Shown piece after piece: positions 1 through 8,082 of a stretch of DNA of 64,000 nt; the first letter of the stretch is position 1; each line of letters opens with the position of its first letter. A program made the position numbers and the translations under genes. The notes under the pieces are model-generated. The model was given only the letters and a program-made list of their open reading frames with translations, did not search any database and was not told where the DNA came from. Source of the DNA: Cupriavidus oxalaticus (GTDB lineage: Bacteria > Pseudomonadota > Gammaproteobacteria > Burkholderiales > Burkholderiaceae); the NCBI RefSeq assembly GCF_004768545.1, contig NZ_CP038634.1, positions 1,674,001-1,738,000 of the forward strand, written 5' to 3'.

Positions 1-1
1 G

Positions 2-424
2 CTTTGCGCCGCGCCCGCCGCCGTGAGCGAGTATTTCCCCATCGGGCAGGACGCCATCGATACCTTCGCCGAGCTGACGCATGACCGGCAGTGGATCTAC
101 GTGGACCCCGAGCGCGCCGCGGCGGATTCGCCATACGGCTGCACGGTCGCGCACGCCTTCCTGATCGTGTCGATGGTGTCGGCGGCGTTCGGGCAGTGCT
201 TTACCTTTCCGGGCCGCAAGCTGGCGCTGAACTATGGCTTCGACCGGCTGCGCTTCACCGGCCCGGTGCCGGCCGGCGCGCGCGTGCGCGGCGCGTTCAC
301 GCTGCAGCAGCTCGACGAAGTCCGCCCCGGTGAAGTGCGCTGCCACTGGAAAGTAGAGATGCAGGTCGAAGGCAGCGAGCGGCCGGCCATGGTGGCGACC
401 TGGCTGGTGCAGATGCGCTTCTGA
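2..424 (+). CDS. MaoC/NodN-like hot-dog-fold hydratase, 5' end cut by the window edge
   Basis: MaoC/NodN-type proteins are hot-dog-fold hydratases or dehydratases acting on acyl-CoA-type substrates. A GTG at position 23 would give 133 residues, but the frame stays open to the left edge and the visible part lacks the roughly 17 N-terminal residues usual for this family, so the true start is probably outside the window. The family motif is seen as D-R-Q-W-I-Y-V-D-P-E. The position that normally holds the catalytic His (as in G-D-H-Q-W-I-H) is Tyr, five residues after the conserved Asp. That substitution makes classical hydratase activity uncertain. It lies 38 bp before a thiolase-like gene on the same strand and probably belongs to that operon. 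Family assignment is firm, substrate unknown. Confidence 0.85.
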   Translation, partial: LCAAPAAVSEYFPIGQDAIDTFAELTHDRQWIYVDPERAAADSPYGCTVAHAFLIVSMVSAAFGQCFTFPGRKLALNYGFDRLRFTGPVPAGARVRGAFTLQQLDEVRPGEVRCHWKVEMQVEGSERPAMVATWLVQMRF

Positions 425-462
425 AGTTCCCCAATATCAATCCCAAGCAGGACGAGACTCCC

Positions 463-1629
463 ATGAGCATCAAAGGCAAGGCATATATCGTCGGGGCCTA
501 CGAGCACCCGACCCGCAAGGCGCCGGACAAGTCGGTGGCGCAGCTGCACGCGGAATCCGCGCGCGGCGCGCTGGCCGATGCCGGCCTGACCCTGGCGGAC
601 GTGGATGGCTACTTCTGCGCCGGCGATGCGCCGGGGCTGGGCGCCACCAACATGGTCGACTACCTCGGCCTGAAGGTGCGCCACGTGGACTCCACCGACA
701 CCGGCGGCTCCGCCTACCTGGTGCATGTCTCGCACGCCGCGCAGGCCATTGCCGCCGGCAAGTGCAACGTGGCGCTGATCACGCTGGCGGGCCGGCCGCG
801 CTCCGAAGGCTCGACCGGCACGCAGGCGCGCAACTGGGGCGCCAACCTGCCGGACGCCCCGTTCGAGGCGCCGTTCAATCCCGTCACCGTCAACCTGTAC
901 GCGATGGTGGCGATGCGCCATATGTACGAGTACGGCACCACGCCCGAGCAGCTGGCATGGGTCAAGGTGGCGGCGTCGCACCACGCGCAGCACAACCCGC
1001 ACGCGATGCTGCGCAACGTGGTCACGGTGGAAGAGGTGCTGAACTCGCCGTTGATCGCCGACCCGCTGCACAAGCTCGACTGCTGCGTGGTGTCCGACGG
1101 CGGCGGCGCGCTGATCGTGGCGCGGCCCGAGATCGCGGCCACGCTCAGGCGCCCGAAGGTGAAGATCATCGGCGCCGGTGAATACGTCAAGGGCCAGCTC
1201 GGCGGCGAGGTCGACCTGAGCTGGTCGGGCGCGAAGTTTTCCGGCGCGGCCGCGTTCGCTGAAGCCGGCGTGACCCCGGCCGACATCAAGTACGCCTCGA
1301 TCTACGACAGCTTCACCATCACCGTGCTGATGCAGCTGGAAGACCTGGGCTTCTGCAAGAAGGGCGAAGGCGGCAAGTTCGTGGCCGACGGCAACCTGAT
1401 CTCGGGCGTCGGCAAGCTGCCGTTCAATACCGATGGCGGTGGCCTGTGCAACAACCACCCGGCCAACCGCGGCGGCATCACCAAGGTGATCGAGGCCGTG
1501 CGCCAGCTGCGCGGCGAGGCGCATCCGGCGGTGCAGGTGAAGAACTGCGACCTGGCGCTGGCGCAAGGCACCGGCGGCTACCTGGGCTCGCGCCACGGCA
1601 GCGCCACCCTGATCCTCGAGCGCGAATAA
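463..1629 (+). CDS. SCP-x-type thiolase-like protein (possible aldolase) lacking both catalytic cysteines
   Basis: This is a 388-residue protein of the thiolase fold, SCP-x/acetyl-CoA acetyltransferase branch. Two departures from classical thiolases are visible. The N-terminal nucleophile region reads T-D-T-G-G-S (around residues 78-83) instead of C-x-S, and the C-terminal C-x-G element reads Q-G-T-G-G near residue 369. The C-x2-H motif before N-R-G-G is kept (C329, H332). Loss of both cysteines is known in Ltp2-type retro-aldolases, which work with a DUF35 protein in steroid side-chain degradation, and a DUF35 gene follows 24 bp downstream. An aldolase or other C-C lyase acting on a 3-hydroxyacyl-CoA is therefore a reasonable inference. 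A purely cysteine-dependent thiolysis is unlikely. Confidence 0.88.
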   Translation: MSIKGKAYIVGAYEHPTRKAPDKSVAQLHAESARGALADAGLTLADVDGYFCAGDAPGLGATNMVDYLGLKVRHVDSTDTGGSAYLVHVSHAAQAIAAGKCNVALITLAGRPRSEGSTGTQARNWGANLPDAPFEAPFNPVTVNLYAMVAMRHMYEYGTTPEQLAWVKVAASHHAQHNPHAMLRNVVTVEEVLNSPLIADPLHKLDCCVVSDGGGALIVARPEIAATLRRPKVKIIGAGEYVKGQLGGEVDLSWSGAKFSGAAAFAEAGVTPADIKYASIYDSFTITVLMQLEDLGFCKKGEGGKFVADGNLISGVGKLPFNTDGGGLCNNHPANRGGITKVIEAVRQLRGEAHPAVQVKNCDLALAQGTGGYLGSRHGSATLILERE

Positions 1630-1653
1630 TGAACGATCGCCGGAGCAACTGAC

Positions 1654-2052
1654 ATGACGACCCCGCACACTCCCATGGCCTACAAGGCCCCGGACGAACA
1701 GCCCGACAACATCGAATTCTGGCAGGCCGCGCGCGAAGGCCGGCTGCTGGTCAAGCACTGCCAGTCATGCGGCAAGACGCACTGGTATCCGCGCACGCTG
1801 TGCCCGTTCTGCATGGGCGATACGGTCTGGAAGACCGCCAGCGGCCGCGGCACCATCTACTCGTACAGCGTCACGCGCAAGGCTGGCCCGCAGGCGTATT
1901 GCATTGCCTATGTGACGCTGGACGAGGGCGTGACCATGATGACCCATATCGTCGATTGCGATCTCGATGAGGTGCGCATCGGGCAGAAGGTGAAGGTCAG
2001 GTTCGCGCCCAGCGTGGATGGGGCGCCGGTGCCGGTGTTTGCGCCGGCCTGA
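1654..2052 (+). CDS. DUF35 Zn-ribbon / OB-fold acyl-CoA-associated protein
   Basis: The 132-residue product has the two-part DUF35 architecture: a rubredoxin-like zinc ribbon with C36, C39, C50 and C53 (C-x2-C and C-x2-C), followed by an OB-fold from about residue 62 to the end. DUF35 proteins are acyl-CoA-binding partners of thiolase-like enzymes or of MaoC-like hydratases. The gene follows the cysteine-less thiolase-like gene directly and the MaoC-like gene lies before that, so these three probably make one multi-subunit enzyme. The start ATG is preceded by CGGAGCAACTGAC, an acceptable ribosome site. No transmembrane or signal sequence is present, so it should be cytoplasmic. Confidence 0.88.
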   Translation: MTTPHTPMAYKAPDEQPDNIEFWQAAREGRLLVKHCQSCGKTHWYPRTLCPFCMGDTVWKTASGRGTIYSYSVTRKAGPQAYCIAYVTLDEGVTMMTHIVDCDLDEVRIGQKVKVRFAPSVDGAPVPVFAPA

Positions 2053-2096
2053 GCGGTTCACGGCGGGCGGTGGCGCTTCACTCCGTGGAGGCTCCC

Positions 2097-2149
2097 GCCC
2101 TCTCCCCCGTACCTCTCCCGCGAGCGGGAGAGGGGCTGGGGGAGAGGGC
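2097..2149. repeat. Nested palindromic repeat, CTCTCCCGC family, copy 1
   Basis: An inner dyad with arms CCTCTCCCGC/GCGGGAGAGG lies inside an outer dyad GCCCTCTCCCC/GGGGAGAGGGC. The same core recurs at about 10.9, 16.1, 30.5, 51.5 and 58.3 kb. Here it lies between the converging DUF35 and dadA-type genes and could act as a bidirectional terminator, although no T-run follows. Confidence 0.75.
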
Positions 2150-2185
2150 CAGCGCTGGCAATAGCGAGGCGCTCAACTGGCAATC

Positions 2186-3451
2186 TCAAGCCTTGGCAAG
2201 TCCCAGCGAGCCCACGCCCGAGACTTTCGGCTCAACCAGCGCCTGCGCCACCACCCCCGCCACCATATCCGCCGTCACCGCCGACAGCGTCCAGCCAAGG
2301 TGCCCATGCCCGGTGTTGTAGAACACGCACCGGGCCCGCCCCCGCCCAACACGCGGCAGCATATCCGGCAGCATCGGCCGCAGCCCCGCCCACGGCACCA
2401 CGCTGCGCGTGCTGACGCCGGGGAAGCACTGCTGCACCCATTCCACCAGCGGCCGGATGCGGTCGGCGCGGATGTCGCGGTTGAAGCCGTTGAACTCCGC
2501 GGTGCCGGCCACGCGGAAGCGGTCGTCGCCCAGGCGGCTGGTGACCAGCTTGGTTTCATCGTCGAGCAGGCTGACGGTCGGCGCCGCGGTGCGGCTGCCC
2601 GCGTCGTTCAGGTTGACGGTGATGGAATAGCCCTTGACCGGATAGATGTTGACGCGGTCGCCCAGCCCGGCGGCCAGCGCGCGGCTGGCGGTGCCGGCGC
2701 AGATCACCGCGCCGTCGAAGGTCGAGGTGGCGCTGTCCGCGCCTTCCTGCACGGTCACGCTGGCGCTGCGGCCATCGGTGGTGACCTTGCGCACGTCCTC
2801 GCCGTAGCGGCAGTGCACGCCCATGCGCTCGATGGCGGCGGCCAGGCCGCTGGTGAACTTGTGGATGTCGCCGGTCGAATCGCTTTCGGTGAAATAGCCG
2901 CCGTAGTAGGTGCCGGCCAGCGTCGGCTCGATCGCGCGCATTTCCGCCGGCGTCACCGCGCGGCGCTCCAGCCCGCCCTGCGCCAGCAGCGCCGAGACGC
3001 GGCCCGCGTGCTCGAAGCCCGCCTTGTCGCGATAGATATGCAGGATGCCTTCGCGCTTGTGGTCGAAGTCGATGCCTTCCTGCGCCGCCCACGCGAACAG
3101 GTGCTCGCGCGCCGCGATGGCCAGGCGCGCGGTCTCGATGGTGTTGCGGCGGTAATGCGGGATCGAGGCGATGAACTCGGCGAACCAGCTCAGCTTGTGC
3201 CAGCTCGGGCGCGGGTTGACCAGCAGCGGGGCGTCGCTGCGCAGCATCCACTTCAGGCCCTTGATGATGGTGGACCAGTGCGTCCACACCTCGGCATTGG
3301 AGGCGGATAGCTGCCCGCCGTTGGCGAACGAGGTTTCCATCGCGGCGTAGCGGTGGCGCTCGAACAGGGTGACGGAGAATCCGCGCCGGGCGAGCGCGTA
3401 GGCCGTGGTGACACCGGTGATGCCACCGCCGATGACGGCGATTGTCTTCAT
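2186..3451 (-). CDS. dadA: DadA-type FAD-dependent D-amino acid dehydrogenase / glycine oxidase-like
   Basis: A 421-residue member of the DAO/DadA flavoprotein family that deaminates amino acids to 2-oxo acids and passes electrons to the respiratory chain. The N-terminus carries the dinucleotide-binding motif V-I-G-G-G-I-T-G-V starting near residue 5. The C-terminal region has the family's G-L-R-P-M-L-P and G-H-G-H-L-G-W motifs. I chose the ATG at 3451 because the FAD motif begins just after it; a longer frame upstream adds 13 residues without homology. The leader carries a tandem glycine riboswitch on the same strand, so expression should respond to glycine. That suggests glycine itself, or an amino acid linked to glycine surplus, as the physiological substrate. 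Classical D-alanine specificity is not proven. Confidence 0.9.
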   Translation of the reverse strand: MKTIAVIGGGITGVTTAYALARRGFSVTLFERHRYAAMETSFANGGQLSASNAEVWTHWSTIIKGLKWMLRSDAPLLVNPRPSWHKLSWFAEFIASIPHYRRNTIETARLAIAAREHLFAWAAQEGIDFDHKREGILHIYRDKAGFEHAGRVSALLAQGGLERRAVTPAEMRAIEPTLAGTYYGGYFTESDSTGDIHKFTSGLAAAIERMGVHCRYGEDVRKVTTDGRSASVTVQEGADSATSTFDGAVICAGTASRALAAGLGDRVNIYPVKGYSITVNLNDAGSRTAAPTVSLLDDETKLVTSRLGDDRFRVAGTAEFNGFNRDIRADRIRPLVEWVQQCFPGVSTRSVVPWAGLRPMLPDMLPRVGRGRARCVFYNTGHGHLGWTLSAVTADMVAGVVAQALVEPKVSGVGSLGLAKA

Positions 3452-3508
3452 GATCTGGCAGTCCAGAAACGTCGGGGTGGGAGCCCGCACGCGACATGCG
3501 TGGCGGAC

Positions 3509-3730
3509 GCCCCCTCTGTTCCTGACCTGAGAGATTCACGACAGCCGCCGGTGGTGCCCGGGGGTACCGGTGGCGGGGGCCGCTTGCTCCTTCGGTATGC
3601 CGGCTGACGATGGCGGCATTCTTCAGAGTGCTGTGACGCGTGATACCGGTCCTTTTGCCTGAGAGTTTCCGGGGCGGTTGCTCCTTCGGCGCTGTCCGCG
3701 GCGGCTGCCGCCGGATCAGTCTCTCCCAGC
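3509..3730 (-). promoter_or_regulatory. Tandem glycine riboswitch (two aptamers)
   Basis: Read on the minus strand, the leader begins GCTGGGAGAG, then has GCGCCGAAGGAGCAA and ACTCTCAGGCAAAAGGACC, which are the conserved segments of a gcvT-type glycine aptamer (about 3640-3730). A second set follows: ATACCGAAGGAGCAA and ATCTCTCAGGTCAGGAACAG (about 3509-3605). Two aptamers joined by a short linker are typical of cooperative glycine riboswitches. The start codon of the DadA-type gene lies 58 bases downstream. No clear intrinsic terminator is visible between them, so control may act at translation. Confidence 0.93.
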
Positions 3731-3992
3731 ATCACGTTGGCGCGAACGCCAATCCGCGCAAATCTAGAGACAAAGGCCGCAAGTGGATATGCGGGTAAAC
3801 GCGAATAGAGCCAGTCGTGTTCGCATGGATGGGTCGAGTCGCTTCTTTACCGGCGCGGCGCTATGTCGCACTGCGTCAAGCCGACCCGCCCCCTAGAATG
3901 TCAGCACTCGCTACGCGGAGGAAGTGCGCCGTAGCACGAGCCGGATACGGCGCACCGGTCGGGCGAGCCAGAAGAACAGAAAAGGTATTCCA

Positions 3993-6278
3993 GTGAGAAG
4001 AAATCGGATTGCGCTGGCCGCCTCGGCCGCGCTGATGGGCCCCGGCATCGCCGGCGCGCAGCCGGATGAACCCGTCAGCGCGCCGCAGCCCTTGCAGGAA
4101 GTCGTGGTCTCGGCGAAGACCGGGCGCGGCGAAACGCCGGCCACGCCGCCCAATACGCCATCGCCCGCCTATGGCATCAGCGCCGCACGCATGGCGGACT
4201 TCAACGTGGTCAACACCGAAGACGCGCTCAAGTACGCGCCCAACCTCGCCGTGCGCAAGCGCTTCATCGGCGATATGAACTCGATCATCTCGGTGCGCAG
4301 CACTAGCTCGCGCCAGTCGGCGCGCGGGCTGGTCTATGCCGACGGCCTGCTGCTTTCCAACCTGCTGGGCTCCGATTTCACTTTCCCGCCGCGCTGGTCG
4401 CTGGTCAACGCCGCCGAGATCGAGCGCGTCGACGTGCTGTATGGCCCGTATTCGGCGCTGTACCCGGGCAATTCGCTGGGCGCGACCGTGCTGATCAGTA
4501 CGCGCACACCGGAGAAGTTCGAGGGCGATGCCAGCGTGCAGCTATTCACGCAGCGCTTCAACCTGTACGGCACGCACGACAGTTTCAACGGCGTGCACGC
4601 CAACGCCTACGTGGGCGACCGCGCCGGGCCGTTCTCGTGGCTGGTCAGCGTCGACCGGCAGGACAGCAAGAGCCAGCCGCTGAGCTTCTACACCGCGGCG
4701 CGCTCCAGCGTGCGGGCGACTTCGGCCGACAAGCCCGTGACCGGCGCCTACTTCGACCAGGACCAGACCGGCGCCGACCGCACCGTGATGGGCGTCAACA
4801 GCGAGGGCGTCACGCACACCGTGCAGGACCAGCTCAAGCTCAAGCTCGGCTACGACATCACCAATACCCTGCAGGCGCAGTTCACCGCCGCCTACTGGCA
4901 GCAGGACCGCTCCAGCGCCACCGGCAGCTACCTGCGCGATGCCGACGGCAACGTGGTGTCGAGCGGCCCGGTCAATATCGGCGGCCTCCGCTACGTGATC
5001 CCCGCCAACGCGTTTGCGCCGGGCAATGGCGAGGACGCGCGCTGGCTCTACGGCCTGTCGCTGCGCACGCGCAACGAGACCGGGTGGAATTTCTCCGGCG
5101 TGGCATCGCTGTTCGATGTCACCAAGGACATCAGCCGCACCGCCAGCACCGCGGGCAATGGCCCGGGCACGGTGACCTATGGCGACGGCACCGGCTGGCG
5201 CACGCTCGACCTGAAGGCCGACTACCGCCCGCAGCAGCTCAAGGGCGGCCACTGGGTCACCCTCGGCTACCACTACGACAACTACAGGCTCAGCAACACC
5301 ACCTACAACACCTCGGACTGGCAGGCCGCCACCATCTCCGCGTTCAACAACGCCTTTGCCGGCAAGACCGAGACGCAGGCGCTGTACGCGCAGGACGCGT
5401 GGTACTTCGCCGAGGACTGGAAGCTGATCCCGGGCGTGCGCTGGGAGCACTGGCGCGCCTATGACGGCAGCCGCAGCCAGCCAGGCGTAGATGTCGCCTA
5501 CCCGGTGCGCAGCGAGTCCAACTGGTCGCCCAAGCTGGCGCTGGAAAAGGCCATCGGTCAGGACTGGCTGGGCCGGCTGTCGCTCGGCCAGGCCTGGCGC
5601 TACCCGACCGTCGCCGAGCTGTTCCAGGGCCGCATCACCGGCACCTCGCTGATCAACAACGATCCCAACCTGAAACCGGAGCGCTCCTTCTCGAAGGACC
5701 TGACCTTCGAACGCACGGTCGACCGTTCGTACTTCCGCGTGTCGGTGTATGAAGACGACATCCGCGATGCGCTGGTCAGCCAGACCAATACCACGGTGTT
5801 CCCCACCGTCACCAGTTTCCAGAACGTGGACCGCGTGCGTACGCGTGGCATCGAGCTTGCCTACGACGGGCGCGACGTGCTGACCAGCGGCTTCGACCTG
5901 TCGGCCAGCGGCGCGTACAACCATTCCAAGACGCTGGAGAATGCCAATAACCCGGCATCGGTGGGCAAGTATTTCTATCGCATCCCGCAGTGGCGCGCGA
6001 ACCTGGTCGGCACCTACCGCTTTACGCCGGCATGGGCCGGCACGCTGGCGATGACCTATTCGGGGCGGCAGTACAATACGCTCGATAACAGCGACGTCAA
6101 TCCCGACACCTTCGGCGGCACCAGCAGTTTCCTGACCTTCGACGTCAAGGTGACCTACAAGCCCGCCAGGAACGTGCGGCTCGGGCTTGGCATCGACAAC
6201 CTGACCGACCAGCGTTACTTCGTCTACCACCCGTACCCGGGCCGGACGTTCTACGCCGAGGCCAAGCTTTCCTTCTGA
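3993..6278 (+). CDS. TonB-dependent outer-membrane receptor
   Basis: A TonB-dependent receptor of about 761 residues. I chose the GTG at 3993 because AAAAGG sits seven bases upstream and the protein then starts with a clean signal peptide (V-R-R-N-R-I-A-L-A-A-S, cleavage after G-I-A-G-A). A GTG at 3924 would add 23 basic residues ahead of it. A TonB-box-like Q-E-V-V-V-S-A follows the signal. The plug domain spans roughly residues 50-170, with E-R-V-D-V-L-Y-G-P-Y-S-A-L-Y. The rest is beta-barrel and ends in the terminal Phe needed for BAM assembly. The ligand is unknown. It is followed by a BNR protein gene 5 bp downstream and then a thioredoxin-like gene, implying one operon. The 262 bases upstream (3731-3992) show no operator that I recognise. 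Confidence 0.93.
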   Translation: MRRNRIALAASAALMGPGIAGAQPDEPVSAPQPLQEVVVSAKTGRGETPATPPNTPSPAYGISAARMADFNVVNTEDALKYAPNLAVRKRFIGDMNSIISVRSTSSRQSARGLVYADGLLLSNLLGSDFTFPPRWSLVNAAEIERVDVLYGPYSALYPGNSLGATVLISTRTPEKFEGDASVQLFTQRFNLYGTHDSFNGVHANAYVGDRAGPFSWLVSVDRQDSKSQPLSFYTAARSSVRATSADKPVTGAYFDQDQTGADRTVMGVNSEGVTHTVQDQLKLKLGYDITNTLQAQFTAAYWQQDRSSATGSYLRDADGNVVSSGPVNIGGLRYVIPANAFAPGNGEDARWLYGLSLRTRNETGWNFSGVASLFDVTKDISRTASTAGNGPGTVTYGDGTGWRTLDLKADYRPQQLKGGHWVTLGYHYDNYRLSNTTYNTSDWQAATISAFNNAFAGKTETQALYAQDAWYFAEDWKLIPGVRWEHWRAYDGSRSQPGVDVAYPVRSESNWSPKLALEKAIGQDWLGRLSLGQAWRYPTVAELFQGRITGTSLINNDPNLKPERSFSKDLTFERTVDRSYFRVSVYEDDIRDALVSQTNTTVFPTVTSFQNVDRVRTRGIELAYDGRDVLTSGFDLSASGAYNHSKTLENANNPASVGKYFYRIPQWRANLVGTYRFTPAWAGTLAMTYSGRQYNTLDNSDVNPDTFGGTSSFLTFDVKVTYKPARNVRLGLGIDNLTDQRYFVYHPYPGRTFYAEAKLSF

Positions 6279-6283
6279 GTGCA

Positions 6284-7534
6284 GTGACCAGTCCGATCCT
6301 GACCATTCCCCTGCAGCGCTTGCCCCGCAGCTTCCGCTTCCTTGCCGCCGGCGTGATCGCCTGCACGGCGTTCGCCGCGATGGCGCAGTCCCATGGCAAC
6401 CATGCCGGCCACGGTGCGCAAAGCGCGGCGCCGAAGGCGATGAGCGAACTCGGCACCGGCGCCGCCTTCGATCGCGACGGCCGCTTGTGGATCGCCTACA
6501 AGGACGGCCAGCACGTGGCCGTGCGCGCGTCGGCCGACCAGGGTCGCAGCTTCGGGCCGGTGCAGCACGTCAACCGCGTGCCCGAAGCCGTGGCTGCTGA
6601 CCACGACAGCCGGCCCAAGGTTGCCACCGGCCGCGACGGCGAGATCTACGTCACCTGGACCCAGCCGCTGCCCAAGCCCTATACCGGCTTTATCCGCTTC
6701 GCGCGCTCCGCCGACGGCGGCAAGACCTTTGCCGCGCCGGTGACCGTGCATGCCAACCGCGACCAGATCGCGCACCGCTTCGACGCGATCGCGGTGGACC
6801 CGGCCGGCCGCGTCTTCGTCAGCTGGATCGACAAGCGCGACGTGGTCGCCGCCGAAGCGCGCAGGCAGCCCTATGCCGGCGCTGCGATCTACTACGCGGT
6901 ATCGGCCGACCACGGCAAGAGCTTCCAGGGCGATTACAAGATCGCCGACCAGTCCTGCGAATGCTGCCGCATCGCGCTCGCGCCGACGCCGGACGGCAAG
7001 ATGCTGGCGCTGTGGCGCCACGTGTTCCCGCCCAACGCGCGCGACCACGCGGTGGCACTGCTCGGCGCCGACGGCACGCCCGCGCCGATGCAGCGCGCGA
7101 CCTTCGACGACTGGCGCATCGACGCCTGCCCGCACCACGGCCCGGGCGCCGCGGTGGCGCCGGACGGCATGCTGCACATGGTCTGGTTCAACGTGAAGGC
7201 AGGCAAGCCGACGGTATCGGTCGGCCGCTTCCGGGACGGCAAGCTGCAGGCGCAGCGTCCGCTGGACGACCCGCGCGCGCAGCATGCCGATATCGTCGCG
7301 CTCGACGACCATCGCATCGTGGTGGCGTGGAAATCGTTCGACGGCCAGCAGACCCGGCTCTCGGCGATGCTGTCGCAGGACGGCGGCAAGACCTGGCAGA
7401 CGCGCCAGGTTGCCGGCACCGCGCGCGATTCGGACCAGCCGCACCTGCTGCAGCACGGCGGCCGCGCCTACGTGCTGTGGCGCACCGAGGCCGAAGGCTT
7501 CCAGGTCTTCCCGCTGGCGCAGGAGGGCGCATGA
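6284..7534 (+). CDS. Periplasmic Asp-box (BNR/sialidase-like) propeller protein with a CxCC motif
   Basis: The 416-residue product has an N-terminal signal sequence (cleavage probably after A-A-M-A), then a His-rich mature start with the pattern S-H-G-N-H-A-G-H-G. At least four Asp-box repeats of the S-x-D-x-G-x-[ST]-[FW] type are visible (near residues 83, 142, 207 and in the C-terminal third), so it folds as a beta-propeller. It has an unusual cysteine cluster S-C-E-C-C-R (C225, C227, C228) and a later C-P-H-H-G (C282, H284, H285), which look like metal- or haem-handling or disulfide sites. The sialidase catalytic set is not evident, so I do not call it a sialidase. The start is GTG. It is translationally coupled to the thioredoxin-like gene by an ATGA overlap. 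Confidence 0.82.
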   Translation: MTSPILTIPLQRLPRSFRFLAAGVIACTAFAAMAQSHGNHAGHGAQSAAPKAMSELGTGAAFDRDGRLWIAYKDGQHVAVRASADQGRSFGPVQHVNRVPEAVAADHDSRPKVATGRDGEIYVTWTQPLPKPYTGFIRFARSADGGKTFAAPVTVHANRDQIAHRFDAIAVDPAGRVFVSWIDKRDVVAAEARRQPYAGAAIYYAVSADHGKSFQGDYKIADQSCECCRIALAPTPDGKMLALWRHVFPPNARDHAVALLGADGTPAPMQRATFDDWRIDACPHHGPGAAVAPDGMLHMVWFNVKAGKPTVSVGRFRDGKLQAQRPLDDPRAQHADIVALDDHRIVVAWKSFDGQQTRLSAMLSQDGGKTWQTRQVAGTARDSDQPHLLQHGGRAYVLWRTEAEGFQVFPLAQEGA

Positions 7535-8031
7535 CATTGCGTCGCAAACTCATCGCCGCGCTGGCGGGCGCCACGATCGCGCTCGGCGTCGCCGGCATGG
7601 CGCACGCGGCCGAACGCGTATCGGTGTTCGAATCCGCCAGTGCCGCGCAGCTCAGTGCCAGCCAGCAGGGCAAGCCCTTCGTGCTGGTGGTGTGGTCGCT
7701 CGACTGCGTCTACTGCAAGCGTAATTTCGAAGCCATCGGCAAGCTGCAGGCGAAGCATCGCAGCCTGCGCGTGGTCACGCTGGCCATGGACCGGCCCGAC
7801 GCGCTGCCGCAGGTGCAGCAGCTGCTCAAGCGCGTCAACCTGACGCGCGACGCGTGGATGTTCGGCAACGAGCCGCAGGAGAGGCTGCGCTATTCGGTCG
7901 ATCCCGACTGGATGGGGGAGATGCCGCGCACGTACTTCTATCGGGCCGACGGCCAGCGGCAGGGCGTATCCGGCGTGATCGGCGACGCCGACTGGGACAA
8001 GCACCTGCGCTGGGCGGGCATCGGCGGCTGA
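7531..8031 (+). CDS. Periplasmic thioredoxin-fold protein with CVYC active site
   Basis: A 166-residue protein with a signal peptide (cleavage after G-M-A-H-A) and a thioredoxin-like fold. The redox motif is W-S-L-D-C-V-Y-C, giving C59 and C62. The cis-Pro region is probably E-M-P-R-T-Y-F-Y. It resembles TlpA/SCO-type periplasmic reductases or assembly factors. The ATG overlaps the stop codon of the BNR gene and AGGAGG lies five bases upstream, so co-expression is very likely. An inferred role is keeping the cysteine cluster of the BNR protein reduced, or loading a metal. Confidence 0.85.
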   Translation: MTLRRKLIAALAGATIALGVAGMAHAAERVSVFESASAAQLSASQQGKPFVLVVWSLDCVYCKRNFEAIGKLQAKHRSLRVVTLAMDRPDALPQVQQLLKRVNLTRDAWMFGNEPQERLRYSVDPDWMGEMPRTYFYRADGQRQGVSGVIGDADWDKHLRWAGIGG

Positions 8032-8082
8032 GGCGGCCGCCGGCCCTTTCCTGAGGCAGCCGCCAACGCTTCCCGGATTTCC

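Noticed and set aside
463-1629. Plain acetyl-CoA acetyltransferase call for the thiolase-like gene
   Set aside because: Both catalytic cysteine positions are Gly, so an ordinary thiolase mechanism is not supported by the sequence.
6284-7534. Annotating the Asp-box protein as a sialidase
   Set aside because: Asp-boxes alone define the propeller fold. The Arg triad and Tyr/Glu of sialidases are not recognisable, and the cysteine cluster points elsewhere.
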